Origin: Bacillus sp. EB106-08-02-XG196
GTDB taxonomy: Bacteria > Bacillota > Bacilli > Bacillales > Cytobacillaceae
Length of the DNA stretch: 64,000 nt
Assembly (NCBI RefSeq): GCF_013396335.1
Contig: NZ_JABWSY010000011.1
Span: forward strand, 1 to 64,000
Direction of reading: 5' to 3'
The notes under the pieces: generated by a model
The model's database searches: none
The model's input: only the letters and a program-made list of their open reading frames with translations
Told to the model about the DNA's origin: nothing
Translations under genes and position numbers: made by a program
Part shown: positions 8,865 through 17,372 of the stretch, piece after piece
Position numbering within the stretch: the stretch's first letter is position 1
Layout of the letters: every line of letters starts with the position of its first letter

Positions 8865-9341
8865 ATGAAAAACTCAAAATCATTTTATATAGCTTTGCTA
8901 ATTCTACCCTGGCTAACAGTACCATTATTAGGTAGAAATTCATTTAAAAAATATCTTCCAGCAGCAATATTTATGAGTACATTTACAAAAGCAATAGATT
9001 TATTCGGTGAAAAGAAAAAATGGTGGAGATTTTATAAAGGAATACCACCTTTAGATAGTATGAACTTTTTTAATTTTGGTCCTTACTTTGTTTCAAGTCT
9101 TTGGATATTAAAATTGACTTATGGGAAATTTCCAATATATTTAATTTCTAATACGATACTTCACATTTGTTTTATCTATTTAGGGGGTGTAAAACTTGTA
9201 AACCGTTATAAAATATTTACTTTGAAGAAATTAACCAAATTCCAATACTTAACAATTGACTTTTTAAGGGCATTATTACTTTATAGTTTTCAATACATCA
9301 TTGATTTTAGTCATAGTAAAAAAAGGCATTCTAACAAATAA
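8865..9341 (+). CDS. Small membrane protein of unknown function
   Basis: The 158-residue protein begins with a hydrophobic segment (FYIALLILPWLTVPLLG) and has further likely membrane spans near residues 70-90 and 95-115 and close to the C-terminus. It resembles a group of uncharacterised Bacillus membrane proteins with a conserved WWRFYKGIPPLDSMNFFNFG-type loop. The ATG at 8865 follows GGAGGCGG at good distance. No neighbours suggest a role: it stands alone between short intergenic repeats. I do not assign a function. Confidence 0.6.
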   Translation: MKNSKSFYIALLILPWLTVPLLGRNSFKKYLPAAIFMSTFTKAIDLFGEKKKWWRFYKGIPPLDSMNFFNFGPYFVSSLWILKLTYGKFPIYLISNTILHICFIYLGGVKLVNRYKIFTLKKLTKFQYLTIDFLRALLLYSFQYIIDFSHSKKRHSNK

Positions 9342-9555
9342 TCAATTTGTATAACGAATTTGTAAAAAAATTATAAAGCAAAATATTATTCCTATTCTTT
9401 TTATATTGTAAATTGTGAAGAAATTCACTTAAAGTAACGGGTGCGATGCTTCATTAACGAAGGATTGCTTTTCCTTATGGAAGAAACGGGCAGGTTAGTG
9501 CAAGAAGGATTATTTATCTGGTTCAAGGAAAATAATCCTTAATAGGGGTGATAAA

Positions 9556-10032
9556 GTGGAAACAAATGTTTTATTTTATAAAATTCATAAGGGAACGGTT
9601 TCAACTGAGGATTATGTAAATTGGTCTCACAGTCTTTTAGAAAAAAATGTATCATCACCATCCTTAAATATTCTTTCTTCATTTTCATTTGATGATAATC
9701 TATTTGAAGTCGAAGTGTATTCTAAAAGAGCATTAGTAGAGTTGGCAATTAAAGAAACAACCTTTAAGATATGTGCAAGAGCCTACATAGGTCTTTTAGC
9801 AAATAGAATCATAAAAGCTAATGACTATACAAAGATATTTGACTTGGCACATATGATTTTTCAAATTGTTGCTACGGAGTTAGATAGTTCAGATGACCTG
9901 TCTGTTTGGTTTGAAATTAGTGAAATGATTGATAGGCTTGATATTGATGATAAATCTTTTGTGTTGAATGAAGACGATGTAATATCAAGGATAAAGAATG
10001 AGGCTCAAATCCTACAGAGATTAAATCTTTGA
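9556..10032 (+). CDS. Hypothetical protein
   Basis: The 158-residue soluble protein starts at a GTG (9556) behind AGGGGTGATAAA. It is acidic and mostly helical in its second half, with no signal peptide or membrane segment. I do not recognise the family. Its size, isolated position and location in a stretch of small orphan genes and decayed genes resemble immunity-type or contact-dependent cargo genes of Bacillus, but no toxin gene lies next to it, so that remains a guess. Confidence 0.55.
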   Translation: METNVLFYKIHKGTVSTEDYVNWSHSLLEKNVSSPSLNILSSFSFDDNLFEVEVYSKRALVELAIKETTFKICARAYIGLLANRIIKANDYTKIFDLAHMIFQIVATELDSSDDLSVWFEISEMIDRLDIDDKSFVLNEDDVISRIKNEAQILQRLNL

Positions 10033-10154
10033 TATTCCTTATTGTGCTCTAACGGTCAGTTTAGTTGAAGAAGGGGTCCCATATAAAACCATTGATATTC
10101 ATATGATTTTATCTATACAATGGAGCAAAACTATACATTGAGAGAGTGACAACC

Positions 10155-10501
10155 TTGAAAGATAACCGACTTTTATTCTTGTCGTTAGCAAGTAGCATAT
10201 TAGTTATTTTAATTGCGTTTTTTCAATGGAATTTGATTGATATAATAACTGAATTTTTAATGTTACCTATTTGGTTAGTGGTATTTGGATTTTTTATTTT
10301 CATTACAGTTCTCAAGTTATGTTAGATGTAGATTTCAAAATGAATAAATTAGAAAGAGAAGAAGTGGTGGAAATGGTAGAAAGTGGTACATTAAAACCGA
10401 ACGTTCCAAATAGCCCTTCTACTATCCATTTGCCTGAAAAATATGAACAATTATCTAAGGGCGGTGGTTCCTCATTTTGTTGTTACTGGACTGGGAATTG
10501 A
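10155..10501 (+). pseudogene. Decayed gene for a small membrane protein
   Basis: Two overlapping frames look like parts of one gene. Frame 1 (TTG 10155 to TAG 10325) gives an N-terminal membrane protein start with two hydrophobic segments (LFLSLASSILVILIAFFQW; LPIWLVVFGFFIFIT). Frame 2 from 10319 continues with VLDVDFKMNKLEREEVVEMV... and HLPEKYEQLSKGGGSS, a pattern I associate with the C-terminal half of an uncharacterised Bacillus membrane protein family, and then ends early. A frameshift or deletion near 10319 and the loss of the C-terminus explain the pieces. The intact family protein would be longer. Confidence 0.5.
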
Positions 10502-10690
10502 AAAGGTTTGAACTTCAACATTGTGAAGAACTGTAATTAAAGGAACGGGGGCAAGAGTTTAAGATCGGGCTGTCAAAACGAAGCCTTTTCTTATTGAACT
10601 ATAGAGGAAGTTTAATGAGGAAGAATAACCTTAAATGAGCTATAATTTTTATAAATAAAGGAATTCTATATTCAGAAATGAGGAGTTTCA

Positions 10691-11050
10691 ATGAATGAAG
10701 ATTTTGTTAAATCTCTTTACAAGTCAATAGTTCAAGAAAATCTTAAGCTTTATAAAAGCTTATACGAAACAACGAATGTCAGTAATAACACTGATGATAC
10801 TGATGATTACTGGAGAAAAGCTCTTGGTTTATACAATAGTTTAGAAGAAGAAAATAAAGGCGTTCTATTCAAAATTATCGAACAAACAATGATAGATACC
10901 ATTTCAAATATGCTTGGGATAATTGACGGGAGTTCAACCCTAATAGACTGTTCAATTGAACCAAAGTTACTTCTTGATTCTATTGATACTAAAGGTGAAC
11001 TTCAGGATTACTTTCTAGAGTACATTGAAGAGAAGATTTTAAAAAGGTAA
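10691..11050 (+). CDS. Hypothetical small acidic protein
   Basis: The 119-residue protein starts at an ATG nine bases behind GAGGAG. It is acidic and helical (YKSIVQENLKLYKSLYETT; DYWRKALGLYNSLEEENKGV), with no membrane segment. Similar short proteins with a YWxxALxLYNxL core occur in other Bacillus as orphan genes, but I know no function. It is followed by two strong hairpins. Confidence 0.55.
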   Translation: MNEDFVKSLYKSIVQENLKLYKSLYETTNVSNNTDDTDDYWRKALGLYNSLEEENKGVLFKIIEQTMIDTISNMLGIIDGSSTLIDCSIEPKLLLDSIDTKGELQDYFLEYIEEKILKR

Positions 11051-11111
11051 TCTAACAGTATATAACTTTATTTTTTGTTGCACAGTACAAATATACTATT
11101 CAATAGAAATT

Positions 11112-11192
11112 GATCTTCCACAATCGGCGTGATTGCGGAAGATCAAAAGGCTAAATCCTTGGTAAAAATAAGGAGGATTTAGGCTTTTTTAC
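11112..11192 (+). terminator. Two consecutive hairpins, the second a terminator
   Basis: GATCTTCCACAATC (11112-) pairs with GATTGCGGAAGATC, then AAGGCTAAATCC pairs with GGATTTAGGCTT (one mismatch) and is followed by TTTTTT. The second arm GGAGGATTTAGGC contains a binding-site-like GGAGG, but no frame follows it. The pair lies about 60 bases after the 119-residue gene. A leader RNA rather than a simple terminator is possible. Confidence 0.6.
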
Positions 11193-11356
11193 TTCTAAAT
11201 CGTTGACGTTGTTCTATTGGTTAATTGTTTGACAGCAAGTGGTAAATTTCTTGGCAACTGCTGGTAATAAACATGGCAGAGATGGTACATTCTTGTGGCT
11301 GTAATCACCAAGAGAGAAAACAAATAAAACCGGAAATTGAGAGAGTCAATCATATT

Positions 11357-11398
11357 AAATAGACAAGCCTATTAAAGTTTCTAGGTTTGTCTATTTTT
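11357..11398 (+). terminator. Isolated terminator-like hairpin
   Basis: AAATAGACAAGCCT pairs with AGGTTTGTCTATTT (one wobble) and ends in TTTTT. No intact gene lies directly upstream. The bases between 11193 and 11350 show no gene I can support. Confidence 0.55.
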
Positions 11399-11538
11399 GG
11401 CTAATTTAAAGTTTGAAATTCCCAAAATGGACAAAGTGTTTTTCTCCTATGTATCTATCAAATACTTAAATCCCCTCATCTTTTACGTCTACAAGTATCT
11501 CTTGAAAGGCATCTGAATAGGCTTCAAAGAAGTAGTAG

Positions 11539-11730
11539 GTGATTGCTGTGGGGAATAATCGGTATCGCCAATGCAATGTAAGCGGCTGGTCCACTATTGT
11601 GGCGATTACGGCGGGTTATCTTCATACCCTCGGTCTTAAATCGGACAGAACGGTGTGTGCTGTGGGTTTGAATAAACATGGCCAATGTGATGTAAGCAGA
11701 TGGAGTGGCATCCAACTCCCCGGAAATTAA
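11539..11730 (+). pseudogene. Fragment of an RCC1-repeat protein
   Basis: The 63-residue frame consists of about one and a half RCC1 (beta-propeller) repeats: VGNNRYRQCNVSGW, VAITAGYLHTLGLKSDRTV and CAVGLNKHGQCDVSRW. Complete RCC1 proteins have seven or more such repeats of ~50 residues. There is no ribosome binding site and no further repeat on either side, so this is a remnant of a larger gene. The region to 12025 carries only a dispersed repeat (11819-11879). Confidence 0.65.
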
Positions 11731-11818
11731 ATCCCTGAAATTTCATACATTTTTAAATAAACCAAAGGAAAAGATACATTTTGATGAATTTAATGTTCTC
11801 CAAGGTTAAACACTATCC

Positions 11819-11879
11819 ACTGGCAAACCTTATAATATTAAATGCAAAAAAGTCCATCAGAACCGTCCCCCTGGTCACT
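11819..11879 (+). repeat. Dispersed ~60-base repeat, copy 1
   Basis: ACTGGCAAACCTTATAATAT and the following AAATGCAAAAAAG, then AACCGTCCCCCTGGTCACT, are almost identical to 14629-14688 (about four differences). There is no coding content. The GTCCCC-TGGTCAC end recalls intergenic repeats common in Bacillaceae. Confidence 0.75.
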
Positions 11880-12025
11880 GGAAATTTGACCATTTCTGCG
11901 TAATAAAAATTTTTAAAAATGACTTTGTGAAAGAATTTTCTTAAGGCAACCTGCTTATTTGAACAATGATGAAAGTAACCAAAAAAGGACACCTGTGTTG
12001 TAGGGTATCCTTAATCAAACATTTA

Positions 12026-13228
12026 TCAACTAGATTCAGCCGCACGCATCCGATACGTGTGTTCTTTTTTGCCGTGCAAGTAGTAATAGAGGACAGATGT
12101 TGCAACGCCAATAATTCCTAAAATTGAATACAAGGCACTATAACCAGTTGCTGGAATGACAAGCCCAAGTAAATATGGCCCAAATCCAGCTCCAGCCTCA
12201 AAAAATATTAAGAATGTGGCAGTTGCGATTCCTACTCGGTTAGAAGCGACTGAATTAACTGCTATTACCTGTGAGGCTGACTGAATATTACCGAATCCCA
12301 AACCAATTAAAGCAGCTGCTAAAAGAAAGGTTCCACTGTTATTCGCAGAACTAAGTAGAAACATTCCAACTCCGAAGATGATAAAGGCTGGGTACATAAT
12401 TACGTTTGCCCCTTTTTTATCCATTAATCGGCCGGTGAACAGACGTGATATAAAGACAGCTGCTCCATATGCAACAAAGAAAAAGCTAGCAGTCTCTCCT
12501 AAATCGATTTCGATTGCATATATACTTATATACGTAAGAATGCTTGAGAAACAGAATGCAAGCAACAGGATAATGACAGAAATAGGAAGTGCCCGTGGCT
12601 CAATGAAGCTAGATAGCTTAAATTCGAATTTCACACGTTTCGTTTCTATCTTTTTTAGTATAGGGGCATTATAGAAGAAGGCGGTTGCTAAACTAACAAT
12701 CCCTAATAGAAGACAAAAGCTAAAAATCATATCAAAACCGGTATGCTGAGTCATATAGAGGCCAATGAACGGCCCGATTCCCGTAGCGAGTGTTGCAGCC
12801 ATACTAAAGTAGCCGATTCCTTCTCCTTTCCTTGAGGCTGGAAGGGAGAAGACAACAACTGTACCAATAACTGTACTTGCTATACCAAGCGTAAAACCGT
12901 GGATAAATCTGGTCAGTATAAGAAAAGTAATCCCATAATCTATGAAGTATAACAATGTAGTTAATGTGAAAAAGATCAACCCGATCGTTAAAATTCTTTT
13001 TGGTCCGGTTGACTGCATAATCAAACCAGTTATCAAGCGACCCAATAACGTACCGATGATGAAAATACCAGCTACAAGCCCTCCCATGCTTGCTGTGGCA
13101 TCAAATTCATCTATAGCATATAAGACGATAGTCGCATTTAATAGGAAGAACATTAATGTTAAGAAAAAATTGATTGAGGAAAGAATAATAAAATTCTTCG
13201 TCCAAAGTACAGGTCTTGTTTGTTCCAT
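12026..13228 (-). CDS. MFS transporter
   Basis: The 400-residue protein has twelve predicted membrane segments. The MFS loop signature between helices 2 and 3 is GTLLGRLITGLIMQSTGPKR, with its repeat RLFTGRLMDKKGANV after helix 8. It resembles the drug-efflux or aromatic-compound branch of the family (YhhS/YnfM-like). Its start is 24 bases after the stop of the metallo-hydrolase gene on the same strand, so the two probably form one operon read from about 14030 downward. The substrate is unknown. An Lrp/AsnC-type regulator is divergent from the operon and may control it. Confidence 0.85.
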   Translation of the reverse strand: MEQTRPVLWTKNFIILSSINFFLTLMFFLLNATIVLYAIDEFDATASMGGLVAGIFIIGTLLGRLITGLIMQSTGPKRILTIGLIFFTLTTLLYFIDYGITFLILTRFIHGFTLGIASTVIGTVVVFSLPASRKGEGIGYFSMAATLATGIGPFIGLYMTQHTGFDMIFSFCLLLGIVSLATAFFYNAPILKKIETKRVKFEFKLSSFIEPRALPISVIILLLAFCFSSILTYISIYAIEIDLGETASFFFVAYGAAVFISRLFTGRLMDKKGANVIMYPAFIIFGVGMFLLSSANNSGTFLLAAALIGLGFGNIQSASQVIAVNSVASNRVGIATATFLIFFEAGAGFGPYLLGLVIPATGYSALYSILGIIGVATSVLYYYLHGKKEHTYRMRAAESS

Positions 13229-13252
13229 TATTCTCTTTTCCTTCCTATCATA

Positions 13253-14023
13253 TTAAAATGAGTATGATTCTCCGTCATCTGGAACGAATACATTGGAAGA
13301 GATTCCTTCTTTATGAATAAAACTTTTTAATTCATTTCTTGATAATGTCCAATGGTTAACAGCTTCCATGTGAACAGTAATAATTTTTGCGACAGGAGCG
13401 GCTTTATACACTTTATAGATATCATCTTTCCCCATTACTAGAGAACCACCTTGAATGAATTGATTATCTCCAGCATTGACGACAATGACATCTGGTTTAT
13501 GTGTGTCGATTTCTTCTTTTACGCCTTCATACCACACAGTATCACCAGCAATATATAATGTTTTCTCGGTTGGGTGTTTAAATACAACGCCACACACTAG
13601 ACCAGCAAGCTTTAAGATTTCGCCTCTTCCGTGCTCGCCTTTTGTTTTAACTAATTGGATACCCTCAAAGACTGTTTCATCTTGTAAAGCCTCTACATTT
13701 TGAAAACCAGCGTTTCGAATTTCAATTGCATCAAATTCATTTTGGGCATATATTTTAATTTCTTTTGGCAATAATTCTTTAGCTGCATTATCCCAATGAT
13801 CATCATGCAGGTGAGTCACGATGACTGCATCTACGTCAATAATATTTTCAATAGATATTGGTAAGCTAACTAAAGGGATACTTTTGTCGCCATCTGGTGC
13901 ATTTGAAGCTGGATTTGGCATTGGAGGGTAAGCTCCTTTTTCAGCTAACATCGGATCGATTAAAAACCTTTTCCCCGCATATTCAACAATGATCGTTGCA
14001 TTTCGAACTTGTTTTATATTCAT
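13253..14023 (-). CDS. Metallo-beta-lactamase fold hydrolase (UlaG/YtkL-like)
   Basis: The 256-residue protein begins MNIKQVRNATIIVEYAGKRF, as in UlaG-like metal-dependent hydrolases. It carries the metal-binding motif THLHDDHWD near residue 73, a His in GEHGRGE, an Asp in IAGDTVWYEG and a late His in ITVHMEAVNHW. These positions fit a binuclear metal site. AAAGGAG lies upstream of the ATG. It is the first gene of a two-gene operon with an MFS transporter. The substrate is unknown; related enzymes hydrolyse lactones or phosphodiesters. Confidence 0.82.
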   Translation of the reverse strand: MNIKQVRNATIIVEYAGKRFLIDPMLAEKGAYPPMPNPASNAPDGDKSIPLVSLPISIENIIDVDAVIVTHLHDDHWDNAAKELLPKEIKIYAQNEFDAIEIRNAGFQNVEALQDETVFEGIQLVKTKGEHGRGEILKLAGLVCGVVFKHPTEKTLYIAGDTVWYEGVKEEIDTHKPDVIVVNAGDNQFIQGGSLVMGKDDIYKVYKAAPVAKIITVHMEAVNHWTLSRNELKSFIHKEGISSNVFVPDDGESYSF

Positions 14024-14152
14024 CTATATTTACTCCTTTTGTTTAAAGTTTTCATTGAACAATGTATAGTTTAAAACATGTCCTATTGACGGATACATAG
14101 ATTAAATAAGGTCTTTTGGCTATTTTACTTTATTATTAAAGGAGTTAAACAA

Positions 14153-14569
14153 ATGTTAGATAACACGGATAAGCAGATCCTAGATGAACTATCCAAGAAC
14201 AGTAGGATTACTATGAAAGAATTGAGCGAGAAAATCCATTTATCAGGACCGGCTACTTCAGCAAGAGTTGCAAAATTAGAAGATAATGGAGTGATTGAAG
14301 GTTATACGGTTAAAGTTAACCAAGGTAAATTAGGGTGTTATATATATGCTTTTATTACGATCATTACTCAAAGCACTAATCATCAACCTTATCTTTCATT
14401 TATAAAAACACAAGATAGATACATAATAAATAATTACAAAATAAGCGGGGACGGTTGTTATATACTTGAATCTAGATTTCCATCCAACGAACAATTAGAT
14501 CAATTTTTGCTAGACTTAAATAAATATGCAAACTATAAATTGTCCATTGTTATAAATAAAATGGGATAG
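14153..14569 (+). CDS. Lrp/AsnC family transcriptional regulator
   Basis: The 138-residue protein has an N-terminal winged helix-turn-helix (DKQILDELSKNSRITMKELS, then IHLSGPATSARVAKLEDNG) and a C-terminal RAM ligand-binding domain (YAFITIITQSTNHQ; YKISGDGCYILESRF). The ATG follows AAAGGAG. It is transcribed away from the metallo-hydrolase/MFS operon with 129 bases between, an arrangement that suggests it regulates that operon and itself. The ligand, typically an amino acid, is not predictable. Confidence 0.85.
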   Translation: MLDNTDKQILDELSKNSRITMKELSEKIHLSGPATSARVAKLEDNGVIEGYTVKVNQGKLGCYIYAFITIITQSTNHQPYLSFIKTQDRYIINNYKISGDGCYILESRFPSNEQLDQFLLDLNKYANYKLSIVINKMG

Positions 14570-14628
14570 TTGAAGTTACTATATGGTTGGTTCTTTCCTT
14601 CAAAAAAGGTCAATTTATAAAGTGAGTC

Positions 14629-14688
14629 ACTGGCAAACCTTATAATATTAAATGCAAAAAAGACCATCAAAACCGTCCCCTGGTCACT
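14629..14688 (+). repeat. Dispersed ~60-base repeat, copy 2
   Basis: Near-identical to 11819-11879. It lies between the Lrp gene and the next frame. Confidence 0.75.
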
Positions 14689-14755
14689 TGGATGTTATAA
14701 TTAGTACATCTGAAAGTATAGGCATAACTATATGATGATTTAGGAGAGAAAAATA

Positions 14756-15331
14756 TTGTCAAAAGAATTGTTAAACAAGCATACTGCAGGGGTTTTGGGT
14801 GCTGTGATTAAGCAGCCACATTGGCAAAAGGATGAGCTTACTAGCAGACTTAAACAAGTATTAGACGAAATGAGACATAACGCAGGATCACAGGATGCAT
14901 ACCTAGAGTCGCTATTAAAAAACGTAACCTTCCTATTCGAAAACACCAATCGTGCACTTTCTTTATTAAAGGTCTGTGTGGAAGAAGAAAAGTTTATGAC
15001 CCAGGAAAACTTTCAACAAGCCATGTTAGAGGTTCCTAAACTAGTAAATGAGACTAATTTCTTTGTTGAAAATATGCCTCGTTTTAAGGACCTTGTGTAC
15101 AAGGGTTCAACGCTTGAAGAGCAAGAAGCTCATGGTGAATTGGTTTACTGTGATATCAGGCTCGTTAACGATATGGTCATTGATTTTATTGGAACCTTCC
15201 TGCATCCGAATAACAAGGACTTTATGATCAACTTAATGGAGTATGCTTCAGATGTGGTCGTGGAAACCGTTATGCAATATTGTAAAACTTATTCCGGTCT
15301 TATGCTAAAAGAAATAAACACAATGAAATGA
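14756..15331 (+). CDS. Hypothetical helical protein
   Basis: The 191-residue protein starts at a TTG (14756), eight bases behind TAGGAGAG. It is soluble and largely helical. It begins MSKELLNKHTAGVLGAVIKQ and has no membrane segment or clear catalytic motif. I do not recognise the family. It stands alone between a dispersed repeat and a terminator. Confidence 0.6.
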   Translation: MSKELLNKHTAGVLGAVIKQPHWQKDELTSRLKQVLDEMRHNAGSQDAYLESLLKNVTFLFENTNRALSLLKVCVEEEKFMTQENFQQAMLEVPKLVNETNFFVENMPRFKDLVYKGSTLEEQEAHGELVYCDIRLVNDMVIDFIGTFLHPNNKDFMINLMEYASDVVVETVMQYCKTYSGLMLKEINTMK

Positions 15332-15436
15332 AGCAAAAAATGAGTAACTAAAATGAAAATTATGTTATTTTCTCACGGAAGGGATTTTAGTTTGTTTAGA
15401 AAGCTATGTTTCTGGAGTTAACAAAAAATCACGGGT

Positions 15437-15465
15437 AAAGAGCTCATTCTTGTGAGCTCTTTCTG
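15437..15465 (+). terminator. Terminator after the 191-residue gene
   Basis: AAAGAGCTCA pairs with TGAGCTCTTT over a 6-base loop. The ~60 bases around it (ATGTTTCTGG...GGGTAAAGAGCTCATTC) recur at 44590-44648, so it belongs to a dispersed terminator-like repeat. Confidence 0.75.
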
Positions 15466-15843
15466 GTATTGACAAAAATTCAGTATTTTGTCATTTTTCT
15501 TCTACCTTTGTTGATTGAATTAATGATAGATTTATAATGGCTGGAAAATATATCTAAGTACTATTAGAAATAATAAAAGAGGTGGTTCATAGATCAAGCT
15601 AGGCTACACGTATTTGTTTTACAAATATGGATTTTGTGCAGGTATATAATTGGTTATTGAACGTTTGTTTTTTTATGGTTACCCACGAACATTCCCTTAT
15701 ATTCTCCTATTTTTACCATACTATTATTCTCAAAAAAATCATACTTCCCCTCTACTTTTTTATATCATTTCTTTCTTTACTTTGAGTTTCCTCATTTTAC
15801 ATTCCAAGTTTGTGTTTTGAATTAAATAAATGGAGGTTTTGTC
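15466..15843. other. Intergenic stretch without a supported gene
   Basis: A TTGACA at about 15470 and AT-rich pyrimidine-rich tracts (15690-15800) are visible, but no frame with a binding site. It leads into the first coiled-coil gene, whose ATG (15844) follows GGAGG. The long C/T-rich leader is of unknown meaning. Confidence 0.4.
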
Positions 15844-16284
15844 ATGGAGGAAACACTAAATAGTATTCTTTTAGAACTAAAACAGTTAAATAAGGACCAG
15901 CAAGAATTAATGATAGGACAGAAGGAACTAATAGGTCGTATAGAAGATTTAGAAAAAGGTCATAAAAAGTTAATGACATCCAGTACAAAAAATACGAATA
16001 AAGTTTATGAAGAGTTAATCACAGGGCAGCGGCAATTAAAGGTTCGGATAGAAAATTTAGAAAACATTAAAGATTTTTTCTCCTTGGGGAAAAATGAATT
16101 AAAAGAATTAATGATAAGGACGACAGCATATATGTCTGGAAAACTTTCTGTTTCCGAAAGAATGAAGCTGGAAATCGAATGGTTAAATACAAGTGAGCGG
16201 CAAGAGCTTCTGAATAATATCAATGAAAAAAATATAGTAAGAAGCGGCAATACCTGGTCGGAGGATTGGGATAATGATTACTAG
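15844..16284 (+). CDS. Coiled-coil protein, first of a pair
   Basis: The 146-residue soluble protein is mostly coiled coil: MEETLNSILLELKQLNKDQQ, then repeats such as LIGRIEDLEKGHKKL and LITGQRQLKVRIENLE. Its C-terminal third (ELMIRTTAYMSGKLSVSERM, ERQELL) is not repetitive. The ATG follows GGAGG. The next gene has the same start pattern and a more regular repeat. Proteins of this style are common unknowns in Bacillus; a structural or scaffold role is a guess. Confidence 0.65.
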   Translation: MEETLNSILLELKQLNKDQQELMIGQKELIGRIEDLEKGHKKLMTSSTKNTNKVYEELITGQRQLKVRIENLENIKDFFSLGKNELKELMIRTTAYMSGKLSVSERMKLEIEWLNTSERQELLNNINEKNIVRSGNTWSEDWDNDY

Positions 16285-16334
16285 AGTAGAATCAAATTAT
16301 AATTAATTGATTTTAAAAAAAATGGAGGTTCGGT

Positions 16335-16787
16335 ATGGAAGAAAAATTAAATACCATTATTTCTGAAATAGGGAAATTAAATAACGGCCAAAAAGAAATA
16401 CTATCTCGGGCAGACAAAATGGAACATGGACAGCAGGAATTAATAGGCCGAACGGAAAATCTAGAAAAGGGTGTTATTGAATTAATTGGGCGGACGGAAA
16501 ATTTGGAACAAGGTCAAGTAGAATTAATCGGCAGAACGGATAATTTAGAAAAGGGTGTGACCGAATTAATAGGCCGCACCGAAAATTTAGAAAAGGGTCA
16601 AAAGGAAATAATAGGGCGGACGGGAAATTTGGAAAAAGGACAAATGGAACTAATTACTGGTCAGAAACAACTATCATCTCGGTTAGAGAATGTAGAAAAA
16701 GGTCAGGACAAATTGTCATCTGGACAAAACGAAATAAAAGAATTAATTAAACATACAGCCACACTAGAGGTATTAAAAGAAAATTAA
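16335..16787 (+). CDS. Coiled-coil protein with tandem 14-residue repeats
   Basis: The 150-residue protein has about six near-identical 14-residue units (ELIGRTENLEKGVI, ELIGRTENLEQGQV and so on, residues ~33-115), i.e. two heptads each, giving a long regular coiled coil. The ends resemble those of the preceding gene, so the pair arose by duplication. The ATG follows GGAGG, and the gap to the first gene is 50 bases. The 42-base DNA repeats (16440-16660) could change copy number by slippage. No function is known. Confidence 0.65.
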   Translation: MEEKLNTIISEIGKLNNGQKEILSRADKMEHGQQELIGRTENLEKGVIELIGRTENLEQGQVELIGRTDNLEKGVTELIGRTENLEKGQKEIIGRTGNLEKGQMELITGQKQLSSRLENVEKGQDKLSSGQNEIKELIKHTATLEVLKEN

Positions 16788-16800
16788 TCATCAAGTAAAA

Positions 16801-16836
16801 AATGCTGCAGTCACCTTTGGCTGCAGCATTTTATTT
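16801..16836 (+). terminator. Terminator after the coiled-coil pair
   Basis: AATGCTGCAG pairs perfectly with CTGCAGCATT over a 10-base loop and is followed by TTATTT, 14 bases past the stop codon. Confidence 0.85.
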
Positions 16837-16858
16837 AGGTTTTGAGTATTAAAGTATT

Positions 16859-17135
16859 GGCTCTGTTATTATTCATTGTTGATTTTCGTGTAGGGTTGAG
16901 AATTCATAGGCGGAGAATTTCCGGCTATTGTATATAGAGCAAGCGTAAGAAGGTGATATTAGCGGAGATATTCCGGTTAACTGCTTTAAAAATGACAAAA
17001 TCCATGAATTTGAATACAATTAGCGGAAAAACTCCGCTTATTTTTAATGTAAAATGAGTATTTCCCAATTTAAACGGAAATTCTCCGCTTATTTTCTTAA
17101 CACAGTGAAATCAACATTCAGTTTTTAAAAGAGCC
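16859..17135. repeat. MITE-like palindromic element, copy A
   Basis: A 277-base element bounded by GGCTCTG...AGAGCC. It contains several GCGGA-N-TCCGC type hairpins (GCGGAGAATTTCCG, GCGGAAAAACTCCGCTTA, CGGAAATTCTCCGCTTA). The outer ~30 bases at each end (TGATTTTCGTG; CACAGTGAAATCAACATTCA) are related by inverted symmetry. Copies B (38914) and C (62460, inverted) are about 85-90% alike by eye. It has no coding capacity. Confidence 0.8.
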
Positions 17136-17306
17136 CAAGTATTTAAAAACCTATTATAATAGGATTCATTCTTGAATTCGATCGGCCCCACGTCCATTTG
17201 GAAAGTTCAATCTCTATATAGCAATGGGGAAGCCTCAGAATGATTTCTAGAATACCTTTCTGTATGGGAGAATTTCAATAAAACAGCCCTAAACAAACTA
17301 CATAAT

Positions 17307-17335
17307 TTTACATTCTACAATCACCACAATACTTT
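17307..17335 (+). promoter_or_regulatory. Candidate sigma-A promoter for the Wadjet operon
   Basis: TTTACA (17307-17312), a 17-base spacer and TACTTT (17330-17335) lie 37 bases upstream of the first jet gene. The -10 is weak. No other candidate stands out between the repeat element and the start codon. Confidence 0.35.
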
Positions 17336-17372
17336 GCTAAAATAGTGTTAAACAAGGAAATGGAGAATTATT

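Noticed and set aside
16859-17135. Regular GCGGA...TCCGC hairpins as a CRISPR-like array
   Set aside because: The units differ in length and orientation, and the whole 277-base block recurs elsewhere as one element with defined ends, so it is a dispersed palindromic repeat.
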